DNA of 64,000 nt from CAZMNY01 sp964567745 (GCA_964567745.1 CAZMNY010000003.1:1-64000), one strand, 5' to 3'; shown: positions 1-8,741, numbered from the stretch's first letter. A program made the numbers and translations. Notes: a model not told the origin generated them from the sequence alone.

Positions 1-75
1 CGTCGTCTTTCTTCGCGTCGTCTTTCTTCGCGTCGTCTTTCTTCGCGTCGTCTTTTTTGGCGTCGTCCTTCTTGG
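1..75. repeat. 15-bp tandem repeat inside the first CDS, five units
   Basis: Three perfect copies of cgtcgtctttcttcg (1-15, 16-30, 31-45) are followed by two variants (46-60 and 61-75). Read on the minus strand each unit encodes Lys-Lys-Asp-Asp-Ala. The array is an in-frame minisatellite and may continue beyond base 1. Confidence 0.95.
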
Positions 76-469
76 CAGCCTCGGATTCAGGTTCTGGTTC
101 GGACCATGCTTTCAAGATCGTTGACGCGCGGCGATCGAAAGTGATCGATCGAAGCTTTGAGAGCTGCTGCGCTTTGATTTGAGCTTCAGCGGCTTTCTGC
201 TGAGCCTCGGCTGTAGTGACGGCCGTCGAGGGAACAGCGCCAGGAGGAACAGCGCCGGGGGGGACGACGGTTCCTGGCACGATGACGGTGCCAGGCGCGC
301 CGCGCTGAGGCGCTCTGGTTGCTGGAATTGCCGGGGTTGCGGGAATCAGCCGACTTGCGGGCGTGACGCCGGAGGCAGTTTGCCCGAGCGCGGCGGAACT
401 CAGTCCGTTTGCGGCGAGCAAGGCGATGCAAGAAAGAAGAACCGGTCGAATGCGAAGCTGAACAGTCAT
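1..469 (-). CDS. Exported protein with AKKDD repeat (3' end cut by window)
   Basis: The frame opens at ATG 467-469 and stays open to base 1, so 156 codons are visible and the C-terminus is missing. The N-terminus is a Sec-type signal (basic residues, then LLSCIALLAANGLSSAALGQ). A Pro/Ala/Gly/Val-rich linker follows (about 35-80), then an Ala/Gln-rich helical stretch (about 83-105), then an Asp/Lys repeat with the unit AKKDD that reaches the window edge. No family is recognised. Position downstream of the MoxR/Bat operon on the same strand, after a terminator-like hairpin, suggests a separate transcript. Coding is inferred from frame and signal peptide. Function is unknown. Confidence 0.7.
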   Translation of the reverse strand, partial: MTVQLRIRPVLLSCIALLAANGLSSAALGQTASGVTPASRLIPATPAIPATRAPQRGAPGTVIVPGTVVPPGAVPPGAVPSTAVTTAEAQQKAAEAQIKAQQLSKLRSITFDRRASTILKAWSEPEPESEAAKKDDAKKDDAKKDDAKKDDAKKDD

Positions 470-673
470 CCTGGCTTTTACTCGTGTGCTGAGAGATCGA
501 TCGAGGTACTCGGCCAGCGCATAAAGCCAGCCAGAAGGCGTACATCCAGTTTAGGCGGAACTCCCGCTCCTGAGGCATATTAGCTGCCAAAAATCGGGCC
601 AATTGTTGGCAGTAATCTCTGCTGATCGCTTGCTGCCAGCGAGCAATGACCGGCCGTCCTGGCGTCAGAATCC

Positions 674-708
674 AAAAAGCCACCTCCACTTCAGTGGAGA
701 CGGCTTTT
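674..708 (-). terminator. Candidate terminator of the MoxR/Bat operon
   Basis: An imperfect hairpin (GCC-ACCTCCAC, loop TTCA, GTGGAG-ACGGC, two mismatches) is flanked by AAAAA on the left and TTTT on the right. It could terminate in either direction. On the minus strand it lies after the TAG at 758-760 that ends the extended TPR frame and before the start of the next gene at 469. Called by eye without an energy calculation. Confidence 0.5.
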
Positions 709-757
709 GCAATGGTCGTTTGTCAGGTGACGAACGACCATGTTCGGAGGTCAGATG

Positions 758-871
758 CTACGAGCCTTTTCCGTCTGGCGGAGGACCAGCACTGGCACCA
801 CGAGCATCTTCAGATTTCTTGCCACTCTTTTTGCCGCGACCGCGGCCGGGTTTGCCACTTTGGCAACCCTC
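758..871 (-). other. In-frame Gly/Lys/Ser-rich tail after the TGA of the TPR gene
   Basis: Directly after TGA 872-874 the same frame stays open for 37 codons to TAG 758-760. It encodes EGCQSGKPGRGRGKKSGKK, then SEDARGASAGPPPDGKGS. The composition (Gly/Lys/Ser, then a Pro-rich end) looks like a low-complexity protein tail. The TGA is one base away from a Cys codon, and a Cys would give C-E-G-C here. Possible causes are a nonsense mutation, a sequencing error, readthrough, or chance. Confidence 0.45.
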
Positions 872-1465
872 TCATTGGCTTGGCAGGGGAAGGCCCTGCA
901 ATTCGGTCAACTCCATTCGAGCGAGCCGAATGGACGACTCCAGGTCTTCGCGATGGGACTTAGCCTTCTCCGCGTTGCCCGACTTTTCCGCCTCGGCCGC
1001 CAACAGACGGAACGTCTGTCGAGCCGACTCGACTTCGGGTTGCCAATCGGCTTCCGGACGACCTTCGAGCCGCATCAGCCATGTCATGTAATACTGCGAG
1101 TTCGCCAATGTCGCTTTAGCCTCTGCAAGAAGCGTCTCGTCAGCCGACTTGTCGTCACTCATTTCGTCCACCAACCCCTTGAGGGCTCGATGGGCGTTGG
1201 GCAGCTTCTTGACTTGCATCATCGCCTTGGCTTTTTCAAGACGCAGACGCCGGCCGACCTGAACTTGGTCCGACGGCAGTTGTTCGAGAGCAACCTCGTA
1301 GGCGTCAAGCGCTTCCTGCCAGTCACCGTCTCCGGCGAGCTGTTCAGCTTGTTGGATCTGTCGATCGACATTGTCCAACGTCAATTTCTTTTGACCTGGC
1401 CCGTAGTGGTAAGCGCCGGCAAGCACCGGCACCAACATCCACACGAGCAGAGCGAACTTTCGCAT
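872..1465 (-). CDS. TPR-type protein of the Bat operon (BatC/BatE-like)
   Basis: About 197 residues. The start MRKFALL at 1465 has GAGG about 8 bases upstream. A short signal or anchor segment (FALLVWMLVPVLAGAYHYG) is followed by alpha-helical sequence. It includes a TPR-like repeat (AGDGDWQEALDAYEVALEQLP) and a region ending LARMELTELQGLPLPSQ before TGA 872-874. In Bat operons a TPR protein of this kind follows the VWA proteins and acts as a periplasmic scaffold; assignment here rests on position and helix pattern. The frame continues past the TGA with plausible coding sequence (see the separate entry), so the annotated end may be premature. Confidence 0.75.
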   Translation of the reverse strand: MRKFALLVWMLVPVLAGAYHYGPGQKKLTLDNVDRQIQQAEQLAGDGDWQEALDAYEVALEQLPSDQVQVGRRLRLEKAKAMMQVKKLPNAHRALKGLVDEMSDDKSADETLLAEAKATLANSQYYMTWLMRLEGRPEADWQPEVESARQTFRLLAAEAEKSGNAEKAKSHREDLESSIRLARMELTELQGLPLPSQ

Positions 1466-1632
1466 TGGCGGCCTCGCGAACAATAGATGAGCAAAAACGT
1501 TCAGTCACAGCGCTAAACGGTACCGTTCCAGCCTTGCTGGAACTCTTCTCGTGAGCAGCACTTGGGTGGTTATTGTATCGATTGAACTGACACTTGTTCA
1601 GTCGTTTTTCTGGAAGATAGCAGGCATTCTGA

Positions 1633-2676
1633 TCATTTCTGGGATACGCCGGCTGGGTAATCGAGGGAAGCTACTGCGCCCTCCTGGCACACCGATTCGC
1701 CGCGTTGCGACTGACGAGCCACCCGAACTCCGGGGTTCCAAAAGGTGCCGAACAGGTGAAGCATGACCGGCAACAATGCGTAAGTCATGGCCCCCAATAG
1801 AGATGCGACAATTGCAAACTCGCGGGTCGTCAGTTTTTCGAACGCGCTTTTTTGTTCGCTCTGGGTCAATTGCTTGAGCAATCCGGTGCTGAGATGACTT
1901 TCATTTCCGTTGTGATAGGTTCCCGACAACCGATTTGCGACTTGGCGCAGAGTCGACGCATCCTGTCTCGATTGTCGTCCATTGATGAATTTTCCGGTCA
2001 ATGGATCGCCAACTCCGACAACCACAACGTCGCGAACGGCCGCTGGCATCTTGGGCATGCCCTTGGCCGGCACGGTGTCGCCGTCGCTGACCACAATGAC
2101 CGTTGTGCTTGCCGGACGCCACGGTCGAGACATTCGAGCCGCCTCGTTGAGCCCGGCAAACAGGTCAGTGTCACCCGCTTGAAACGCGTAGTGCATCGGC
2201 AAGTCGTTGAGTATGTTGCGAACGACCTCGACATCCGAGGTATCAACGACAACCGGTTTCGCGCCAGTATAGAAAGCAACGACGCTAAGCCGGTACTGTT
2301 GAATGGCCACGCGTTTGAAGAACGACTCCATCACGTCCGATGCTCTGGCCATCCGGCTCTGTTTTGACTCAGGTCCGGCGTCCTGCAAACGCATGCTCGG
2401 CGAGACGTCGAGTACGAGAACAACATGCTTCATTTCCGCGTCCGACACGATGTCGGCGTGATGCACCTTGGGCTCAAGCAACATCAATGTGATGAGTCCC
2501 CAGCAGACGGCCGCCAACGATGCGACTCGCAAGATTAGCGCAAACTCGGCCCACAACGCCGGGCGGCGCCGGGGGCCAAAAGCGAGCGGCGCGATTTTGC
2601 GTATCCGGCGGAGATGAATCAACTCCGCTCCGGTCGCGAGCACGGCAACGATGGCCGCGGCTAGTTCGGCTACCAT
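1633..2676 (-). CDS. VWA-domain membrane protein (BatB-like)
   Basis: 347 residues from ATG 2674-2676, which overlaps the stop of the upstream VWA gene (TAG 2670-2672) and indicates translational coupling. Two hydrophobic segments lie near the N-terminus (about 5-22 and 45-67). The VWA domain runs from about 84 to 260, with the metal-ion site DVSPS at 90-94 (DxSxS type), and a further membrane segment follows near 295-320. Bat proteins are membrane-anchored VWA proteins linked to MoxR chaperones and to envelope stress or aerotolerance. The tail after the last membrane segment is Arg/Gln-rich. Confidence 0.85.
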   Translation of the reverse strand: MVAELAAAIVAVLATGAELIHLRRIRKIAPLAFGPRRRPALWAEFALILRVASLAAVCWGLITLMLLEPKVHHADIVSDAEMKHVVLVLDVSPSMRLQDAGPESKQSRMARASDVMESFFKRVAIQQYRLSVVAFYTGAKPVVVDTSDVEVVRNILNDLPMHYAFQAGDTDLFAGLNEAARMSRPWRPASTTVIVVSDGDTVPAKGMPKMPAAVRDVVVVGVGDPLTGKFINGRQSRQDASTLRQVANRLSGTYHNGNESHLSTGLLKQLTQSEQKSAFEKLTTREFAIVASLLGAMTYALLPVMLHLFGTFWNPGVRVARQSQRGESVCQEGAVASLDYPAGVSQK

Positions 2677-3587
2677 GGCGTGAACCTCACCGCATAAAGG
2701 GCGAAGACACATGCGCCGAGCAGAGAGAGCCCGATCACGCACCACCAGTAGTAAGCGTCTTGAGTTTCAGCAGAAGACTTCTCCAGCTCGGTCTCTTGCA
2801 TTTCGTCGATCGTGCGAAAGACCGCCTTCAATCCAGCCGTGTCGCCAGGCACAAAGACTTCGCCGTCGGTCATGCTAGTGATGTTCACAATCGCGTCCGG
2901 AGCGTTACCTCCGCCGATGTGAATCGCGTAGACCACAATGTCGTCGGCTCGCATTCGCTGAGCCAGCTCGACGTCGTTTCCATTGCTCAAATCCGAGCTC
3001 ATCCCGTCCGAGACAAGTACGATCATTCGGTCGCCCTCTTCTCGTTCAATGAGAATCTTGTGACAAGCTCTCAGAGCCTTGCCAATCTCGGTGCCGCCGA
3101 ACCATCGAGGCACTCGTCGCGGATTCATGAACGGGGGCGAGCAGCGAATGGCCGACGCGTCGGTTGTCAGCGGAGTCCAGTGAAGCACGCTATTGCCGAA
3201 GAATGTCAGTCCAAACGCGTCGCCTTCACGAAAGGTAAGGAATTCATCGATGGCCGCCATCGACGCGTCATAGCGCGACCCCGACCCAAATTTAGCGGTC
3301 ATGCTGCCAGAAATATCGACACAGATTTCGATGTTGGTGAGACGTTTCTTGGTCTTGGGTTCGCTCAACTGAGTTGGCCCGCAAACGATGGCCAGCACGA
3401 TCGCGAACAGCAGCACAGGTAGGCAATCGGCGATCGAGAAAATGCTGTTGAGAAAGCCGCCACGACGCGCTCGACCGTGATCGAACGGAAGCGCCACGCG
3501 TCCGCCTTCGCGCATCCAGACATTTGCGATCAGCACGATCGGGACGGTCGCCAGACAGACCAATAGGATTGGAAAACGAAATGCCAT
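2670..3587 (-). CDS. VWA-domain membrane protein (BatA-like)
   Basis: 305 residues. Membrane segments lie at about 5-23 and 55-71, then the VWA domain from about 85 with the MIDAS motif DISGS at 91-95 and a conserved GGTEIGKAL segment. A C-terminal membrane helix (YYWWCVIGLSLLGACVFALY) ends just before the stop. This is the usual BatA arrangement. It sits 12 bp downstream of the BatD-position gene, and its last codons overlap the start of the BatB-like gene. It probably works with the neighbouring MoxR ATPase and DUF58 protein in envelope assembly or maturation. Confidence 0.88.
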   Translation of the reverse strand: MAFRFPILLVCLATVPIVLIANVWMREGGRVALPFDHGRARRGGFLNSIFSIADCLPVLLFAIVLAIVCGPTQLSEPKTKKRLTNIEICVDISGSMTAKFGSGSRYDASMAAIDEFLTFREGDAFGLTFFGNSVLHWTPLTTDASAIRCSPPFMNPRRVPRWFGGTEIGKALRACHKILIEREEGDRMIVLVSDGMSSDLSNGNDVELAQRMRADDIVVYAIHIGGGNAPDAIVNITSMTDGEVFVPGDTAGLKAVFRTIDEMQETELEKSSAETQDAYYWWCVIGLSLLGACVFALYAVRFTPW

Positions 3588-3599
3588 GATTCAATACTA

Positions 3600-4508
3600 T
3601 TAGTTAGGCGCCGGTTTCAGTGCGTCGGGCGGCAAATTTCGATACGGCTTCAGCAGCTCGGCCACATCAATCGACTCGTCGCCGCCAGGTCGATGCAACC
3701 ATTGCTCGAGTTGCCTCAGCATCATGCCCGCATCTTCATGCTTGCGAAGCACGACGATCGCCTCTGCGGCGGTCATTGATTCGAGCTCCAAGCGGCGTCG
3801 CCAAAACGCGACGAGCATACGTTCGAGCTCCGCCAGTTTGTCGGCTTCAATGTCACCCGCGATGGCTTGCTCGACGGTCGGCCTCAACCGGTCAGCAAGC
3901 GTTTTGGGTCGAGCGTCGCCGGCTGAACTGGTTGCCGATTTTCGTCGCCCTCCGAACAGCAAGAGCAACAACACGGCGACCCAAATCACGGATCCGATGA
4001 TCCACTGCATTCGGTACCCGCCCAGATCGTCCGCCTCTTGCGTGGCCAACGAATTGGGTTCAACCTGCCCTGTCGGCAACACCGAGGTGATCGTGACCTT
4101 GATCTCTTGTAAATCGCCGGTCGAAGAGCCGTCCTTGCGCTGTAGGTAATCGACCAGGTTGTATTCGCCAGGATCCAATCCGTAGTAGGTCATGTCATAG
4201 CGAAACGAGTCGCCGTGCGCGAAAGCCCCTGTGATGCGGATCACGATTGGCGTGCGACGGTCCTCATGCGGTTTCGATTCCAACTCGCTTCCGGGCAACA
4301 CGAGTTGCTCGATGTGAGCTTGCATGCCGACCGTCGCTGTCGATTTGCCTTCGCCCGATGCGGTTTCCGTCGTGACGACAAGGCATGTCAGAAGCGAGGC
4401 AAAACAGCACGCCAATGCCAACCACGTATGGCCAAACTGAATCCGAAGAAAACTTTGCCGAGTTGCGCGGTGATCGAGCGCCGCATACGTTCTAGAATTC
4501 GTGATCAT
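3600..4508 (-). CDS. Anchored protein in the BatD position of the MoxR/Bat operon
   Basis: 302 residues. The start codon overlaps the stop of the DUF58 gene in an ATGA arrangement. A signal or anchor segment at about 28-46 (TWLALACCFASLLTCLVV) precedes a beta-rich extracytoplasmic part. A second membrane segment lies near 168-187 (IIGSVIWVAVLLLLLFG), followed by a basic, helical cytoplasmic tail. It fills the place of BatD or a DUF4381-like protein but is much shorter than BatD and I cannot assign it to a named family. Location between DUF58 and BatA supports a role in the same complex. Confidence 0.7.
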   Translation of the reverse strand: MITNSRTYAALDHRATRQSFLRIQFGHTWLALACCFASLLTCLVVTTETASGEGKSTATVGMQAHIEQLVLPGSELESKPHEDRRTPIVIRITGAFAHGDSFRYDMTYYGLDPGEYNLVDYLQRKDGSSTGDLQEIKVTITSVLPTGQVEPNSLATQEADDLGGYRMQWIIGSVIWVAVLLLLLFGGRRKSATSSAGDARPKTLADRLRPTVEQAIAGDIEADKLAELERMLVAFWRRRLELESMTAAEAIVVLRKHEDAGMMLRQLEQWLHRPGGDESIDVAELLKPYRNLPPDALKPAPN

Positions 4509-5365
4509 CTCGCCCCCCGGCCAAGTAGGTCGCGTGAGGCGAAGAACTGGCGCAGTCGCTGGGCGACGGGTCGGTCGGTCTGCAACAGCAGATGATCGAT
4601 GCCGCCCTGTTTCAATTCGTCGTCAACCGTCTCCTGGTCCAACCAGCGGCTTCTGCCGTGAGTGACAAATCGCCGCCCTGTCTCCGCTTCGCGTGCGCGA
4701 AAAACTCCAGCCCCACGCAAGCCGTCCTCGGCCGGATCACGCATTTGGAGCATCACCACATCGTGCTTTTGCGCCATCAACTTGAGCGAACTAATTGCGT
4801 CCGGATCATGAAGATCACTGAGAGTGACAATCAGTGCGTTTTCTTTTAATCGAGGCCCCAGTTCACTGACTCGGCGGGAGAGCGACGTCGACTCGTCCAG
4901 GCGGAATCGACGAAGCCGGTGCAGCCACTGCATGATTTGATGTTTCGAAAGGCTCGGCTCCACTCGCATATCCCGGCCGCCCACACCCAACACGCCAACG
5001 GGGCTGATGCGATCGAGACAAGCAAAGGCCAAACCGCCGGCAATCTGCAACGCCATGTGATACTTACTCAGCGGCAGCGAGCTGATGGCCATCGACGCGG
5101 ATGTGTCGATCAAGAGGTAGGCCGGAAGCCGCTTTGGCGCTTCGTATTCTTTGACGTGTAGCTTTCGCGTGCGGGCCGTGATCCGCCAATCGATGGATCG
5201 GATCGGGTCGCCAAACTGATATTGCCTGGACTGGACGTACTCGATCCCCGAACCCAAGAAAGGCGATCGATCTGCGCCGTAGCTCAAGCTGTCAGCCAGT
5301 CGCTTGACGGCAATCGCGAATTGGCGCGAATCAAGCGTGTCAAATTCGTGGAGGTAACCTTCCAC
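4505..5365 (-). CDS. DUF58 domain protein
   Basis: 286 residues, full length for a stand-alone DUF58 protein. The diagnostic stretch QFGDPIRSIDWRITAR (about 50-65), followed by VKEYE (71-75), is the DUF58 signature. It leads into a degenerate VWA-like fold with DTSASM (87-92). DUF58 genes are nearly always next to MoxR ATPases, as here, where MoxR lies 95 bp upstream. The role is probably a MoxR partner handling VWA proteins. No signal peptide is seen, which fits a cytoplasmic location. Confidence 0.92.
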   Translation of the reverse strand: MEGYLHEFDTLDSRQFAIAVKRLADSLSYGADRSPFLGSGIEYVQSRQYQFGDPIRSIDWRITARTRKLHVKEYEAPKRLPAYLLIDTSASMAISSLPLSKYHMALQIAGGLAFACLDRISPVGVLGVGGRDMRVEPSLSKHQIMQWLHRLRRFRLDESTSLSRRVSELGPRLKENALIVTLSDLHDPDAISSLKLMAQKHDVVMLQMRDPAEDGLRGAGVFRAREAETGRRFVTHGRSRWLDQETVDDELKQGGIDHLLLQTDRPVAQRLRQFFASRDLLGRGAR

Positions 5366-5460
5366 CAGTGAAGCTCTTTCGATTGGAGAGATTTCGGCGA
5401 CGGTGAATCCAAGTCGGACGGGTTAGCGACGTCCGGCCGGGCTAGCGACTTGCGTGTGAG

Positions 5461-6492
5461 TTATCGACTGCCATTCTTCGATTGCGTGCCGCCGATTTCG
5501 GAGAGCATTTCTTGAAGTACAGATTCACCTGTCATTCCGCGGGCCAAGGCTTCGTAGTTGAGTCGAATCCGATGCAGGATGACGTCTTCCGAAAGAGCAA
5601 ACAAGTCGTCGGGAATTACATAGTCGCGGCCATGCACAAGTGCTCGAGCTCGCGATGATTTGATCAAAGCGATTCCAGCGCGAGGACTTCCGCCCAGTTC
5701 GATCGCGGGATGGCTTCGAGTTCGATTGACGAGCGCCACAACGTGTTCGAGAAACGTCTCACTGACATGCACGTTGTCGATCGCTTCCATCGCCGTGATC
5801 AGCTGCTCCGATGAACCGACCGGCGTATCGTCGATCACATCAAATTCCGTTCGCGCAATCGCTCCTTTTTCTTCTCGACGAACGCCGAGCCTCATGTTCC
5901 GCCGAAGAACTTCCTTCTCATCGTCAGGCTCCGGATAGCTGAGACGATGACAAAGCATGAAGCGGTCGAGCTGAGCTTCGGGCAGCTCAAACGTTCCCGC
6001 CTGCTCAACTGGGTTTTGGGTGGCGATCACCAGGAATGGCGCCGGCAGCGAAAAAGCCTCACCGCCGATCGTAACCTTGCGTTCTTGCATCGCTTCGAGC
6101 AGCGCGCCCTGGACCTTTGGCGCCGCCCGGTTGATCTCATCGGCCAACAGCAGGTTGGTGAAGATCGGGCCCTTGTGTGTGACGAATTGATTCGTTCGCT
6201 GGTCGAGAATCTCCGAGCCCAAGATGTCTGAGGGCAGCAGGTCGATCGTGAACTGAACGCGACTAAACTCGAGGTCGATCGCTTTCGACAGCGTTGAAGC
6301 CAGCAAAGTCTTGGCGATCCCGGGCACGCCCTGAAGCAGCAAGTGGCCGCCAGTGAACAACGCGATCAACATCCGTTCAACGACAACGTCTTGCCCGACA
6401 ACAACCAAGGCAACACGGGTGCGGATGTCTTTGATGAACTGAAGGATGTCATCGAGAGATTGCACTCGAGTCGCTTGCGTGGAGCTGTTCAT
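5461..6492 (-). CDS. moxR: MoxR-family AAA+ ATPase
   Basis: 343 residues. The Walker A motif GVPGIAKT lies at 55-62 and Walker B LLLADEI at 114-120. The sensor region LPAPFLVIATQNPVEQAGTF is typical of MoxR. The C-terminal lid domain is complete. As the first gene of a six-gene minus-strand operon (MoxR, DUF58, BatD-position protein, two VWA proteins, TPR protein), it is expected to be the chaperone ATPase of the Bat system. The 277-bp gap to the divergent gene at 6770 must hold its promoter; no clear -35/-10 pair was recognised there. Confidence 0.95.
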   Translation of the reverse strand: MNSSTQATRVQSLDDILQFIKDIRTRVALVVVGQDVVVERMLIALFTGGHLLLQGVPGIAKTLLASTLSKAIDLEFSRVQFTIDLLPSDILGSEILDQRTNQFVTHKGPIFTNLLLADEINRAAPKVQGALLEAMQERKVTIGGEAFSLPAPFLVIATQNPVEQAGTFELPEAQLDRFMLCHRLSYPEPDDEKEVLRRNMRLGVRREEKGAIARTEFDVIDDTPVGSSEQLITAMEAIDNVHVSETFLEHVVALVNRTRSHPAIELGGSPRAGIALIKSSRARALVHGRDYVIPDDLFALSEDVILHRIRLNYEALARGMTGESVLQEMLSEIGGTQSKNGSR

Positions 6493-6769
6493 TTACAAAG
6501 TTCCGGAGTCCTACCGAGAGGACGGTGAATGGCGATTGGTGAGAATTCGTCTCGTAACAGCGCAAAATGAGCGGCGATTTGTGGAGTCTCAAATCGTTCG
6601 AATCGCGCGCTGATTCCTCCACTTTAACCAGAGTCAACCTGCAGGGCCATAAGCGGATCCGGCCTAGGAGAGAAAGCCGCCGTATTCATCTTGCCGCATC
6701 GCGGTTTAGAATCTGAGCCATCACTGGCCCTTTCCTGTCCACGCCGCCAACTGCCGAGACGCTCCTCAC

Positions 6770-8248
6770 ATGAAATCCGCGACGCTTCCAAACGCCGAAA
6801 TTCAGACCGTGATCCTGGCCGTAATGTTGTTGGCCTCCATGGGGCCGACGTCGGGTTGCGGCCGTCAGGTGCCAATGGAACGCGGCTCAGAGTCGAACTC
6901 GGATTTCGTTGTCGGAAGTGAAATGGATCAAACCGCGTTTCCCGAAACGGGCAGCGAGCGGACCGCGGACCCGAGTTTCACCGAAGCCGACGCGACCGAG
7001 ACCCCGGTCGAAGATACATCCGCAGCGAGTCCGCCGGCTGAGGAACCGGAGCTAGAGAAAGCGCAGCCGGATCCGGCGGCTGACCAAATCGTCGTCGCTG
7101 ATTGGCCGAATTGGATGGGACCTCGGCGCGACGGCGTTTCAAACGAAACAGGCTGGTCCGATCGGTGGCCGAAAGACGGGCTCGACGTCGAGTGGACTCG
7201 CGAGATCGGCATTGGCTTCAGTTCGGTCTCGATTTCCCAAGGGCGCCTATACACCATGGGACACAGTTCGGGAAAAGAGACCGTGTTCTGTCTCGACATT
7301 AAAACCGGCGAACCCATTTGGACCCACGCGTACGCCGCCCCACTCGTCGACAATCTCTACGAGGGCGGACCAGGCTCAACGCCAACGGTTCACGATGATT
7401 TCGTGTACACGCTCAGCAAAGGCGGGCGGCTGATTTGTTTTCAGCGAGACGGTGGCGACGTGATTTGGTCGAAAGAGCTGCAAGATGAGTTCGACATCAT
7501 TTTGCCGGAGTGGGGTTTCAACGGCTCCCCATTCATTCTGGGCGAGAAGCTGATTCTGGAATGCGGCCGAGTGGTCGCGGTCAACAAAATGACGGGCGAG
7601 ACGATTTGGCAAACGGGCAAACACAAAGCCGGCTACGGATCCGCCGCAGTGTTTCGCCAAGCCGACAAGACGATGCTGGCTACGCTCGATTGTGAAGGCC
7701 TACGAGTTGTTCAAGCAGACGACGGCGTCGAGGTCGCGTTCTTCCGCTGGGACTCGCCGTTCGACACCAACTCGACAACACCGATTGTGATCGACGGCAA
7801 AATCTTCATCTCCGCTGGATACAACGTCGGCAGCGGACTCTTCGATCTCAAGAATGGCGAACTCGATTTGATCTACAGCAATCGAGATATGCGAAACCAC
7901 TTCAACAACAGCATCTTCTATCAAGGGAGGCTCTACGGTTTCGACGGCAATTCAAATCTTGGACGCGTCGTGCATCTCAAATGCATGGACGCCAAGACGG
8001 GCAAAATCCTTTGGCGAAAGCGCGGGCTCGGCTGCGGGTCTCTGATGATCGCAAACGGCCGACTCGTCATCCTCGCCGAGAACGGCGAACTTGTCTTGGC
8101 CGACGCGACTGCCGAAGAGTATCGCGAGATTGCGAGATCACAGTTCCTTGACGGACGATGCTGGACTGTTCCCGTTCTACACGGCGGCAGAATCTACGGT
8201 CGCAACGCGAGCGGCAAGCTCGTCTGTGTAACGCTGCCGCGCGAGTAG
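6770..8248 (+). CDS. PQQ-like beta-propeller lipoprotein
   Basis: 492 residues. The N-terminus has a hydrophobic segment followed by PTSGC near residue 31, a probable but not ideal lipobox. An acidic, Pro/Glu-rich linker (about 45-105) leads to the propeller, which opens with DWPNWMGPRRDGVSNETGW, the standard start of planctomycete PQQ-like WD repeat proteins. Blades carry the DxxTGExxW pattern (for example DIKTGEPIWTH, NKMTGETIWQT, DAKTGKILWRK). These proteins are probably extracytoplasmic binding or scaffold proteins; quinone binding is not established. The stop is followed by a strong hairpin at 8271-8289. Confidence 0.85.
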   Translation: MKSATLPNAEIQTVILAVMLLASMGPTSGCGRQVPMERGSESNSDFVVGSEMDQTAFPETGSERTADPSFTEADATETPVEDTSAASPPAEEPELEKAQPDPAADQIVVADWPNWMGPRRDGVSNETGWSDRWPKDGLDVEWTREIGIGFSSVSISQGRLYTMGHSSGKETVFCLDIKTGEPIWTHAYAAPLVDNLYEGGPGSTPTVHDDFVYTLSKGGRLICFQRDGGDVIWSKELQDEFDIILPEWGFNGSPFILGEKLILECGRVVAVNKMTGETIWQTGKHKAGYGSAAVFRQADKTMLATLDCEGLRVVQADDGVEVAFFRWDSPFDTNSTTPIVIDGKIFISAGYNVGSGLFDLKNGELDLIYSNRDMRNHFNNSIFYQGRLYGFDGNSNLGRVVHLKCMDAKTGKILWRKRGLGCGSLMIANGRLVILAENGELVLADATAEEYREIARSQFLDGRCWTVPVLHGGRIYGRNASGKLVCVTLPRE

Positions 8249-8270
8249 CGAGTCTAGGCAGTGTCCTGGA

Positions 8271-8289
8271 CGACGGACAATGTCCGTCG
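8271..8289 (+). other. 8-bp perfect hairpin after the PQQ gene
   Basis: CGACGGAC, loop AAT, GTCCGTCG, 22 bases after the stop codon. No T-run follows, so it is not a canonical intrinsic terminator. It may protect the mRNA 3' end or belong to the repeat-rich spacer. Confidence 0.6.
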
Positions 8290-8374
8290 CGTGTGCCTCA
8301 AGCTTGCCAATGCCGAGTTGCGATTCGGCGGCGACTCGGATCCCGCGACAACCGCGTGTCACATCTAGTCCCCA

Positions 8375-8422
8375 CAAGCTTGCTCGTTCGGTGAATCGGA
8401 TACGTTGCCCTTCGGGGCAACG
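8375..8422. repeat. Degenerate palindromic-repeat copy plus UUCG-type hairpin
   Basis: CAAGCTTGCTCGTTCGGTGAATCGG (8375-8399) is a partial copy of the repeat seen at 8556 and 26222, with its left arm decayed. Immediately after it, 8403-8422 forms an 8-bp stem (CGTTGCCC / GGGCAACG) closed by a TTCG tetraloop, an exceptionally stable RNA fold. The spacer 8249-8741 has no credible gene. Confidence 0.6.
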
Positions 8423-8555
8423 CAAAAAGCCGTCCGTCAAGACTCACGAGCCCAAAACGCCGGTATTTGAAGCTGGACGATCTCTGGACCCATGGGGCTC
8501 CGATTCGGCGGTCGAAGACTTACAACAAGCCGACAAACCTGACTCACAGCTAAAC

Positions 8556-8597
8556 CCCAACGAGCTTGCTCGTTGGGTCAATCAGATTCACAGCTAA
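8556..8597. repeat. Palindromic intergenic repeat, copy 1
   Basis: The arms CCCAACGAGC and GCTCGTTGGG with a TT loop (8556-8577) are followed by GTCAATCAGATTCACAGCTA and AAC. The copy at 26222-26262 has the same layout with CCTAACGAGC and GCTCGTTAGG, so one base pair has changed on both sides and pairing is kept. Confidence 0.75.
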
Positions 8598-8741
8598 ACG
8601 CGCCGCTCTAGCACGCTGTAACGATCGGCATTTCTTCTCTTCGTGGATTCTCGTGTTTTTTCGCGGAGCGGCCCTTCTTGTCAAACGAAGTTGGCCACAC
8701 GAAATCACTAGGAGGCACGACGGTGCTCTTGAATCCCATCT

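Noticed and set aside
872..874. TGA in the TPR gene read as selenocysteine
   Set aside because: No SECIS-like hairpin was recognised after it and no redox motif surrounds it; mutation or sequencing error is simpler.
740..1486. Long plus-strand open frame opposite the TPR gene
   Set aside because: It is antisense to a gene with signal peptide, helix pattern and operon context; its own translation has no recognisable domain.
8403..8422. UUCG hairpin as an intrinsic terminator
   Set aside because: No T-run follows on either strand, so it is listed only as a stable hairpin.
8177..8440. Minus-strand open frame across the spacer after the PQQ gene
   Set aside because: It runs through hairpins and repeat copies and has no domain or RBS; treated as repeat-derived.
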